From PUPG01 sp031323845 (lineage in GTDB: Bacteria > Bacteroidota > Bacteroidia > Bacteroidales > UBA7960), in the NCBI GenBank assembly GCA_031323845.1, contig JAVIYP010000013.1, forward strand, positions 1-51,859: 51,859 bases of DNA, written 5' to 3'. Every line of letters begins with the position of its first letter. The first letter of the stretch is position 1. The notes beneath the pieces were generated by a model. The model searched no databases. It saw only the letters and a list, made by a program, of their open reading frames with translations, and had not been told where the DNA came from. Below are positions 35,143-42,285 of this stretch, piece after piece. Both the position numbers and the translations under genes were made by a program.

Positions 35143-37383
35143 ATGGATTCACTGACGAAAAACCCGCCTGCGACACTTGAGATGGCCCTGCAGCTTGGGC
35201 TCATCCCTGAGGAGTTTGACAAGATCATTGCTTTTCTTGGACGGGTGCCCAACTTCACTGAGCTGAGCATATATTCTGTGATGTGGTCAGAGCATTGTTC
35301 TTACAAGAACTCCATCAGGTGGTTAAAGACTTTGCCCCGCAAGGGTCCCCATCTGCTTGTTGAAGCGGGTGATGAGAATGCCGGGCTTGTGGACCTCGGC
35401 GACGGCCTGGCGTGTGCCTTTAAGATAGAGTCGCACAACCACCCGTCGGCGCTGGAGCCTTACCAGGGTGCAGCCACTGGTGTAGGTGGCATCAACAGGG
35501 ATATTTTCACCATGGGCGCACGGCCTGTGGCCCAGCTGAACTCCCTGCGCTTTGGCAACCCCGGGCTGGAACGCACCAAATGGCTGTTGAAAGGCGTGGT
35601 AAAGGGCATCGGTGATTATGGCAATGCCTTTGGTGTGCCCGTAGTTGCCGGTGAGGTGTGGTTCGATGATTGTTACAATACGAATCCCCTGGTGAATGCC
35701 ATGTCGGTGGGAGTCGTCAAAACGGGCAACACCATATCTGCCATCTCCTACGGTAAAGGGAACCCTGTTTTCATAGTGGGGTCATCTACCGGGAAAGATG
35801 GCATACATGGTGCGACCTTTGCTTCGGAAGACATCACCGAAGCATCTGCCGAAAAGATTCCCGCCGTGCAGGTGGGCGATCCTTTTCAGGAAAAACTGCT
35901 GCTGGAGGCCAGCCTTGAGGTCATCAAAACAGGTGCTGTGGTCGGCATGCAGGATATGGGTGCCGCCGGCATCACCTGTTCCACTTCGGAAATGTCGGCC
36001 AAGGGCAAGCATGGCATGAGGGTTGACCTCGACAGGGTGCCGCTCAGGCAGAACGACATGCAACCTTTTGAGATCCTGCTCAGTGAATCACAGGAACGTA
36101 TGCTGGTCGTCGTTAAGAAGGGTCGTGAAGACGAAGTAAGGAAGGTGTTTGAAAAGTGGGACCTGAACTGTGTGCAGATAGGTGAGGTGACCGATGGCAA
36201 CCTGCTGCAGTATTATTTCCACGGGGAACTGGTAGCCGAAGTTCCGGCCGACTCCCTGGTGCTGGGCGGGGGTGCACCGGTTTATGAACGCGAATACAAA
36301 GAGCCTGCTTATTTCACTGAAAAGGATGCCTTCGCCATAGATCAGATACCGGTACCCGCCGATCTGAAAGCAGTGGCACATTTTCTGGTGGCAGCACATA
36401 ACGTGGCCTCCCGGAACTGGGTCATCGATCAGTACGACACCATGGTCGGTACCAAGAACATGTCGACTAACATGCCTGCCGACGCGGGCATCGTCAATCT
36501 GAAAGGCACCCCTAAGGCACTGTCGCTTTCGGTCGACTGCAATGCCAGGTATGTTCATGCCGATCCTGAAACCGGTGCCGCCATCGCTGTGGCCGAAAGC
36601 GCCCGCAACGTCGTTTGCAGCGGCGGAGATCCCCTGGCCATTACCAATTGCCTCAATTTCGGAAATCCCTATAACCCTGAGGTGTACTGGCAATTTGTTG
36701 GTGCAATAAAAGGTATGGGAAAAGCCTGCGAAAAATTCGGCACACCGGTTACAGGTGGCAACGTCAGCTTTTACAACCAGGCAAGCTCAGGAAATGATTC
36801 CCAGCCGGTCTTCCCAACACCGGTCATTGGCATGCTGGGACTGATTCACGACAAAAGCCACGCTACAGGTATTGGATTCAAACATGAAGGTGACCTCATC
36901 TTCCTTATTGGCAAGTCGCGGAACGACATCAACTGTTCCGAATACCTGTATAACTATCACAAAGTAAAGCTATCACCCCCTCCTCATTTTGATCTGGATG
37001 AAGAGTATGAGTTTCAGCAGGTCATGATGCAGCTGATCAGGTCGGGCATTGTGGAGTCAGCGCATGACGTTTCGGACGGAGGTCTTTTTGTCAGCCTGTT
37101 TGAGTCTGCAAAGGTAGCCGGTATCGGTTTTTCTGTTGTGTCGGATGCCGGTATCCGCAAGGATGCCTTTTTGTTTGGTGAGTCACAAAGCCGTGCGGTG
37201 ATTACCGTGAAACCCGGCAATGAAGACTTGCTGGCTGAAATCATTGCCGCAAGTGAAACGGAGTGCTCTCTCCTTGGCGAAACCGGAGGTGAAGATGCGG
37301 TTGTTGACCATGAGAGCTTCGGCAGCATCAGGGAACTGACAAAGCGCTATGAATCGACTATTCCCGGCATGATGGGGGAGTAG
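35143..37383 (+). CDS. purL: Phosphoribosylformylglycinamidine synthase subunit PurL (small type)
   Basis: 746 residues, the length of the small PurL that needs separate PurQ and PurS, rather than the roughly 1230-residue single-chain enzyme found in many Bacteroides. It carries out the ATP-dependent amidation of FGAR to FGAM in purine synthesis. Motifs include SEHCSYKNS, KIESHNHPSALEPYQGAATGVGG and QDMGAAGITCS in the first half, and GGNVSFYNQ and SAHDVSDGGL in the second. Neither purQ nor purS is in the window. Confidence 0.96.
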   Translation: MDSLTKNPPATLEMALQLGLIPEEFDKIIAFLGRVPNFTELSIYSVMWSEHCSYKNSIRWLKTLPRKGPHLLVEAGDENAGLVDLGDGLACAFKIESHNHPSALEPYQGAATGVGGINRDIFTMGARPVAQLNSLRFGNPGLERTKWLLKGVVKGIGDYGNAFGVPVVAGEVWFDDCYNTNPLVNAMSVGVVKTGNTISAISYGKGNPVFIVGSSTGKDGIHGATFASEDITEASAEKIPAVQVGDPFQEKLLLEASLEVIKTGAVVGMQDMGAAGITCSTSEMSAKGKHGMRVDLDRVPLRQNDMQPFEILLSESQERMLVVVKKGREDEVRKVFEKWDLNCVQIGEVTDGNLLQYYFHGELVAEVPADSLVLGGGAPVYEREYKEPAYFTEKDAFAIDQIPVPADLKAVAHFLVAAHNVASRNWVIDQYDTMVGTKNMSTNMPADAGIVNLKGTPKALSLSVDCNARYVHADPETGAAIAVAESARNVVCSGGDPLAITNCLNFGNPYNPEVYWQFVGAIKGMGKACEKFGTPVTGGNVSFYNQASSGNDSQPVFPTPVIGMLGLIHDKSHATGIGFKHEGDLIFLIGKSRNDINCSEYLYNYHKVKLSPPPHFDLDEEYEFQQVMMQLIRSGIVESAHDVSDGGLFVSLFESAKVAGIGFSVVSDAGIRKDAFLFGESQSRAVITVKPGNEDLLAEIIAASETECSLLGETGGEDAVVDHESFGSIRELTKRYESTIPGMMGE

Positions 37384-37400
37384 CCTTAAAATCAACAATC

Positions 37401-39083
37401 ATGGCCGGGAACAGGCAGCCATTCGTTAAAAAAAGTCCAGGAAACATCCTGTTTGCGGCTGTATTTGCTGTGTTGTTGTTTACCCTGCCTTCCTGCGGAA
37501 GCAGACTTGAAGTCCCCGAACACCTCACTGTGTTCAGGTACAACGAAGACCTTAACATCACCTCTCTTGATCCGGTTTATGCGCGCAACCAGGCGAATAT
37601 CTGGGGTGTGGCTCAGCTGTACAACGGCCTTGTTGAACTTGACGACTCGCTTTTTGTGCGGCCGGCCATAGCACGGCGCTGGGAAGTTTCTGACGATGGG
37701 AAAGAATATACGTTCTATCTGCGTGATGATGTGTATTTTCATGATGATGCGTGTTTTCCCGGTGGCCGGGGAAGACGTGCCGTCGCTTCCGACTTTGTGT
37801 ACAGCTTTTCGCGCCTGGTCGACACACGGCTGAATGCCCCCGGTGCCTGGGTTATGAACCCGGTAAACAGAAAGGCAGACGGAAGCCTTGACATTCATGC
37901 TGTTAATGACACAACGCTGGTGATCAGACTGAGCCATGCCTTTCCGCCATTCCCAGGCTTGCTGACCATGCAGTACTGTGCTGTTGTCCCTGAAGAAGCC
38001 ATCAATAAATACGGCCAGGATTTTCGCAGGAACCCTGTGGGCACAGGTCCTTTTCAGTTTGCATACTGGAAGGAAGGTGTAAAGCTGGTTTACAGGAGGA
38101 ATGAACGCTATTTTGAATGGGATGGCGGCCGGCAACTGCCCTTCCTGGATGCGGTATCCATTAGTTTTATCAGCGACCGGCATACTGCCTTTCTTGAGTT
38201 TGTCAAAGGCAACCTGGATCTGCTTACCCGCATTGATCCCAGCTACAAAGATGAACTCATAACCCCCCTTGGCGAATTGCAGGGCAGGTACCAGGACAGG
38301 CTGACCATGATCACCATGCCTTTTCTCAACTCTGAGTATCTCGGTTTTTTCCTTGGCGAAAGCGTGCGGCATACCGAAGACTGGCCGTTGCATGACAAGA
38401 GGGTGCGGCAGGCCATTAACTATGGTTTTGACCGGCAGCGTATGCTCACTTTTCTGCGCAACAACCTGGGCACACCGGCACATGCCGGCTTTGTTCCGGT
38501 GGGGATGCCGGGCTTTACGGAGAACAGCGGCGGGTACCGGTATGATCCGGACAGGGCGGCGCAATTGCTGGCTGAAGCGGGATACCCGGGTGGTACTGGC
38601 CTGCCGGCAATTACACTGCACACTACCCAGGCCTACCAGGATATTGCGCAATACCTGCAGTTTGAACTGTCGCATCTTGGAATGAACATCGCCATCGACG
38701 TGATTCCGCCGGCCACCCTCCGGGAAATGATGGCCGGAGGCCAGGCGCCCTTTTTCAGAGGATCATGGATCGCCGATTATCCTGACGCGGAAAACTACCT
38801 GGCGCTGTTTTACAGCCAGAACAAAACACCTGCCGGCCCGAACTACACCCACTTCTCAGATCCGTATTTCGACGCACTGTATGAACAGTCACTCGCTGAG
38901 ACCAACGACAGCCTCCGGTACCGGCTTTATCATAAAATGGACGGCATCATCATAGACCAGGCCCCCAAAGTATTCCTGTTTTACGACAGGTCAGCGCGTT
39001 TTGTGCACAACAATGTGTCAAACATGACCAACAACCCCCTGAACCACCTGGTGCTTAAACGCGTGGAAATTAACAGGGAATAA
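37401..39083 (+). CDS. ABC transporter substrate-binding lipoprotein, peptide family (SBP family 5)
   Basis: 560 residues. A lipoprotein signal is seen with a hydrophobic stretch at 14-29 and lipobox LPSC (Cys32). The body follows the DppA/OppA family: ITSLDPVYARN near the start, WEVSDDGKEYTFYLRDDVYFHD, NPVGTGPFQF and DKRVRQAINYGFDR. It would bind oligopeptides or similar ligands outside the inner membrane. No permease or ATPase genes are nearby, so it is an orphan binding protein or works with a distant transporter. It starts 17 nt after purL and may share its transcript. Confidence 0.93.
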   Translation: MAGNRQPFVKKSPGNILFAAVFAVLLFTLPSCGSRLEVPEHLTVFRYNEDLNITSLDPVYARNQANIWGVAQLYNGLVELDDSLFVRPAIARRWEVSDDGKEYTFYLRDDVYFHDDACFPGGRGRRAVASDFVYSFSRLVDTRLNAPGAWVMNPVNRKADGSLDIHAVNDTTLVIRLSHAFPPFPGLLTMQYCAVVPEEAINKYGQDFRRNPVGTGPFQFAYWKEGVKLVYRRNERYFEWDGGRQLPFLDAVSISFISDRHTAFLEFVKGNLDLLTRIDPSYKDELITPLGELQGRYQDRLTMITMPFLNSEYLGFFLGESVRHTEDWPLHDKRVRQAINYGFDRQRMLTFLRNNLGTPAHAGFVPVGMPGFTENSGGYRYDPDRAAQLLAEAGYPGGTGLPAITLHTTQAYQDIAQYLQFELSHLGMNIAIDVIPPATLREMMAGGQAPFFRGSWIADYPDAENYLALFYSQNKTPAGPNYTHFSDPYFDALYEQSLAETNDSLRYRLYHKMDGIIIDQAPKVFLFYDRSARFVHNNVSNMTNNPLNHLVLKRVEINRE

Positions 39084-39084
39084 T

Positions 39085-39131
39085 GCTCCTATGTCTGGGG
39101 GTGGTGTGAGGAGCCTGTCCGCGAAAAGCGG
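39085..39131. terminator. Two stem-loops between converging genes
   Basis: GCTCCT (39085-39090) pairs with AGGAGC (39109-39114). CCGC (39119-39122) pairs with GCGG (39128-39131) around GAAAA. They lie just after the binding-protein stop and before the converging MBL-hydrolase 3' end, where a terminator is expected. Confidence 0.45.
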
Positions 39132-39186
39132 AAGTAACCTTTTCTTTGTCAGGGATGTTTTGAATGGACAACAATGGCGGTGCGAA

Positions 39187-39969
39187 TCAGCAGCTAATGT
39201 GCATGCCATCGCAAGCCAGAGAAATGTTTTCCGGAAGCTCCAACCCGACATCCTTTGAGAGCCCCATCTGATGGCTCACATGAGTGATCAGCCCCTTCTC
39301 AGGAGCCAGGTAACGGATGATGTCAATGGCTTCATCAAGCGTGAAGTGTGAAATATGCTTTTCCTTACGAAGCGCATTGATGATCACGACACGACTGCCT
39401 TTCATCTTCTCCAGCTCATGCTGCTCTATGTGGCTGGCATCGGTCAGGTACGACAAACCTCCGATTCTGAATCCGTAAACCGGCATTTGATGATGCATGG
39501 CCTCAATGGGAATGAGCCGCATGTCGCCTATGATAAAGGGCTGATTATTAATGGTGTGCAGGTTGATCTGAGGCACGCCGGGATATTTGTGCTCGTCAAA
39601 AGCATAGGAAAACTCCTTTTTTATGGAATCCAGAACCGAGTCGCGGGCAAAAATATCCATGGGTTTTTTCTGTATCCAGTTGAACGCCCTTACGTCATCA
39701 AGTCCTCCCGTGTGGTCTTTATGGTTATGGGTTATGACAACCGCATCCAGCGATGAAACCTTTTCCCTGAGCATCTGCTGCCTGAAGTCAGGACCTGCAT
39801 CAATCACAACGGTAGTGTTCCGGTAGCTTACCAGGATGGATGTGCGCAGGCGCTTGTCGCACGGATCATTGCTCTGACACACTGCACATGAGCATCCTAC
39901 AACGGGAACTCCCTGTGATGTGCCACTGCCCAGAATGCATACCTTTACATGATCTTCCATAGATGCCAT
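39187..39969 (-). CDS. MBL-fold metallo-hydrolase (PhnP-like)
   Basis: 260 residues from ATG 39969; a second ATG at 39960 is equally possible. The metallo-beta-lactamase metal motif is THNHKDH, with later ligands in LTDASH and THVSHQ. The N-terminus has GSGTSQGVPVVGC followed by a Cys-rich loop (CSCAVC) and DKRLRTS. This is the pattern of PhnP-like phosphodiesterases, in which the cysteines bind a second zinc. PhnP itself acts on cyclic phosphate esters; the substrate here is unknown. Its promoter lies in the dispersed repeat at 39997-40150. Confidence 0.88.
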   Translation of the reverse strand: MASMEDHVKVCILGSGTSQGVPVVGCSCAVCQSNDPCDKRLRTSILVSYRNTTVVIDAGPDFRQQMLREKVSSLDAVVITHNHKDHTGGLDDVRAFNWIQKKPMDIFARDSVLDSIKKEFSYAFDEHKYPGVPQINLHTINNQPFIIGDMRLIPIEAMHHQMPVYGFRIGGLSYLTDASHIEQHELEKMKGSRVVIINALRKEKHISHFTLDEAIDIIRYLAPEKGLITHVSHQMGLSKDVGLELPENISLACDGMHISC

Positions 39970-39996
39970 CAACAAGAATTATGCACTGAACTCCGG

Positions 39997-40004
39997 CAAA
40001 TGTA
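39997..40004 (-). promoter_or_regulatory. -7 box at the edge of the dispersed repeat, driving the MBL gene
   Basis: TACATTTG on the minus strand fits TAnnTTTG and ends 27 nt before ATG 39969. It is exactly the outer limit of similarity with the second copy of the repeat, whose own TACATTTG lies 28 nt before lplA. Confidence 0.55.
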
Positions 40005-40150
40005 CATGAATTTTTTTTCATGCGAAATTACACACAGACGCATGAAAAAAAAATCATGGGAAAGCGAAGCGCTTCCTCCTGTACATCTTCATTTTGTAAA
40101 TTGTTTCAACAAAATGAAGATGTTTTTTACAGGAGAAATTTAAGCAAATA
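39997..40150 (-). repeat. Dispersed intergenic element, copy A (hairpin plus promoter)
   Basis: About 154 bases, some 90% identical to the reverse complement of 47752-47906. It has a long hairpin at 40077-40134: a perfect 15-bp stem (40083-40097 with 40109-40123) over an 11-base loop, extended by TCCTGT/ACAGGA beyond a five-T bulge. Next are GGGAAAGCGAAGCG, an A run, ACAGACGCAT and the small palindrome CATGAA-T6-TTCATG at 40005-40022. The strand given is the one on which the terminal -7 box points to the neighbouring gene. No terminal transposase or clear target duplication is seen. Confidence 0.8.
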
Positions 40151-40246
40151 AAAGCAAAAAGTTAAATACGCGAAATAAGCACCTTAATCAAAGCTCCTTC
40201 GGATAAAAATTCGTAAATTGTGCCGTTTTTTAATCATGCTTTTTCA

Positions 40247-40765
40247 ATGGAAAAATTATTTAAGAGAATCAATCCTGAGGATGTAAGTGAAAATATGTTC
40301 AGGCTGATTGGTAAGGAATGGATGTTGATTACCGCCGGCAAGCCTTTGGCGTATAATATGATGACTGCCAGTTGGGGTGCCGCTGGCGTGTTATGGAGAA
40401 AACCCGTGGTCATCATTTTTGTCAGGCCGCAGCGCCATACTTATGAGTTTCTTGAGAATCATCCCATGTTTACCGTGTCGTTTTTCCCCGAAGACCGGAA
40501 GGAAATCCTTAATCTTTGTGGCACCACCTCCGGCAGAGACCTCGACAAGATGAACATTGACGGACTTACTCCGCTGGAAACGCCATCGGGTGCCGTAGGC
40601 TTTGAGGAGGCCAAAATGACGCTGGAATGCAGAAAGATTTACTACGACGACATCAATCCGGACTTTTTCCAGGTTTTTGAACTTGAAACCATATACCCCT
40701 CAAAAGATTATCACCGGTTTTACATTGGGCAGATCATGCAGGTCTGGGAAAAGAAAACTGATTGA
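40247..40765 (+). CDS. Flavin reductase family protein
   Basis: 172 residues from ATG 40247; the ATG at 40220 adds a poorly conserved leader. The FMN-binding split-barrel of the flavin reductase-like family is indicated by MTASWGAAGVLW, FVRPQRHTYEFLE and FTVSFF. Such proteins bind FMN and may reduce flavins or serve as small flavoproteins in anaerobes. The exact role is unknown. An upstream motif TTCGTAAATTGTG (40211-40223) resembles a -7 region. Confidence 0.88.
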   Translation: MEKLFKRINPEDVSENMFRLIGKEWMLITAGKPLAYNMMTASWGAAGVLWRKPVVIIFVRPQRHTYEFLENHPMFTVSFFPEDRKEILNLCGTTSGRDLDKMNIDGLTPLETPSGAVGFEEAKMTLECRKIYYDDINPDFFQVFELETIYPSKDYHRFYIGQIMQVWEKKTD

Positions 40766-40807
40766 TCTCAGTTCAGGAGCGGGTTTCGTATTATAAACAA
40801 CAAATAA

Positions 40808-41356
40808 GTGGGTTTTGTGAAGAAAATACGACATCGTTTTCGCCTGTATCTGGTCCGGCGCGGTCTGAAGTCTGCCACCAGGAAGCGGCGGGTCAACAGC
40901 TACAGCGATGCAGTTCAGATCGGTCTGCTGTGTGAAGCAACCGGTGAAACCGATGTTGCTTTTATCAGAAGCTTGACTGACCAGCTGAAATCAGACCTTA
41001 AAAACACCACTGTGGTTCTCTACTCCGGGAAAAAACCGCTTCTTTCAGGCCTTGAACTGCCTGAACAAACATACCCGGTAACGGAAAAAGACTTTTCCTG
41101 GCTGTTAAAGCCGAAAAACGAAGCATTGGCCACTTTTGCAGGTATGGAGCTGGACCTTCTCATTGACCTTACTTCCACCCGGGCATATGGCATGAAATAT
41201 CTTGCTGCCGTCTCGCAGGCGGCCTATAAAACCGGTGCCTATAACAACGATTATAACGACATTTATGACCTTTTACTGCAGGTTGATGAAACTTGTTCAG
41301 TTTCAGACCTGTACAACCATATCCTTCATTATTTAAAAATGATCAAAACAAAATAA
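40808..41356 (+). CDS. DUF6913-type conserved protein of Bacteroidota
   Basis: 182 residues from GTG 40808; a GTG at 40817 giving MKKIRHRF is an alternative. The N-terminus is strongly basic (KKIRHRFRLYLVRRGLK), and the rest is a small alpha/beta domain with DLLIDLTS and KTGAYN. The pattern fits the DUF6913 family, which in Bacteroidota commonly lies next to dapA, as here (3-nt gap). No catalytic motif or transmembrane segment is visible. The function is unknown. Tight spacing suggests co-translation with dapA. Confidence 0.72.
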   Translation: MGFVKKIRHRFRLYLVRRGLKSATRKRRVNSYSDAVQIGLLCEATGETDVAFIRSLTDQLKSDLKNTTVVLYSGKKPLLSGLELPEQTYPVTEKDFSWLLKPKNEALATFAGMELDLLIDLTSTRAYGMKYLAAVSQAAYKTGAYNNDYNDIYDLLLQVDETCSVSDLYNHILHYLKMIKTK

Positions 41357-41359
41357 ACC

Positions 41360-42247
41360 ATGCTGAAAACATTTCGGGGTACAGGAACGGCTATTGTCAC
41401 GCCTTTTCATAAAGATGGTAATATTGATTTTAACTCTTTTGGTAAATTGGTGGATTACCAGATTGCCGGAGGAGTGAATTACCTTGTTTTCCTGGGCACC
41501 ACCGGTGAAGCGGTCACACTCAGTGACGACGAAAAAAATGCTGTGATCAACTTTGCCGTTGAGGTCGTTGATGGCCGTGTGCCTGTAGTAGTCGGCATCG
41601 GAGGTAACAACACGCGCCAGATCGTTCACAGCATGCAAAACACCTCTTTTGACGGTATTGATGCTGTGCTTTCCGTAAGTCCGTATTACAACAAGCCTCA
41701 GGCAAAAGGGCTCTTTTATCACTATAAGGAAATTGCGGCTGCATGTCCTGTGCCCATGATTATTTACAACGTGCCGGGCCGCACAGCTTCCAACATCGAC
41801 GCCGAGACTACCTTGCGTATCGCACATGAAATAACCAATGTGATCGCCGTAAAGGAAGCTTCAAAGGACCTGGAGCAATGCGCGCGCATCATCAAGGACA
41901 AACCGGAAGATTTTCTTGTTATTTCGGGTAGTGACGAACTGACATTGCCCTTTATGGCGCTGGGGGGTGATGGCGTAATTTCAGTGATCGCCAATGCGTT
42001 CCCGTCGGAATTCTCCCAAATGGTGGGCCTGTGCCTTAAGAACCGCTTTGCTGAGGCTCGTATCCTTCACCTGAAGCTCCTCGATATCGTTCAAGCCATT
42101 TATGCGGAAGGAAGCCCGTCGGGTGTAAAAGCTGTCCTCCATCATAAGGGGCTCTGTGAAAACGCAGTCAGGCTGCCCCTGGTAAAAGTCAGCAAAGGCC
42201 TCTTGCTGCATATGGCAAAAATCCTTGAATCGTTTGATGCGATGTAG
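41360..42247 (+). CDS. dapA: 4-hydroxy-tetrahydrodipicolinate synthase DapA
   Basis: 295 residues, full length. It condenses pyruvate and aspartate semialdehyde, the first step to lysine and diaminopimelate. The TIM-barrel shows GTTGEAVTLSDDEK near the substrate site, the catalytic Tyr in IIYNVPGRT, and the Schiff-base Lys in AVKEASKD. Confidence 0.97.
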   Translation: MLKTFRGTGTAIVTPFHKDGNIDFNSFGKLVDYQIAGGVNYLVFLGTTGEAVTLSDDEKNAVINFAVEVVDGRVPVVVGIGGNNTRQIVHSMQNTSFDGIDAVLSVSPYYNKPQAKGLFYHYKEIAAACPVPMIIYNVPGRTASNIDAETTLRIAHEITNVIAVKEASKDLEQCARIIKDKPEDFLVISGSDELTLPFMALGGDGVISVIANAFPSEFSQMVGLCLKNRFAEARILHLKLLDIVQAIYAEGSPSGVKAVLHHKGLCENAVRLPLVKVSKGLLLHMAKILESFDAM

Positions 42248-42265
42248 TGTTACATTAAGGATCAA

Positions 42266-42273
42266 TACCTTTG
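42266..42273 (+). promoter_or_regulatory. Candidate -7 box for the M14 carboxypeptidase gene
   Basis: TACCTTTG, matching TAnnTTTG, 12 nt before the ATG at 42286, in a 38-nt gap after dapA. Confidence 0.4.
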
Positions 42274-42285
42274 CCTTAAATTGTT

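Noticed and set aside
37392..38675. 427-residue open frame opposite the binding-protein gene
   Set aside because: It is antisense to a well-supported SBP family 5 lipoprotein and has no recognisable motif.
39949..40143. Similar small open frames in both copies of the dispersed element (shared SWESEA and PPVHLHFV peptides)
   Set aside because: Differences between the copies are not concentrated at third codon positions, and an indel shifts the frame within the element. The peptide likeness follows from DNA similarity, so coding is not supported.
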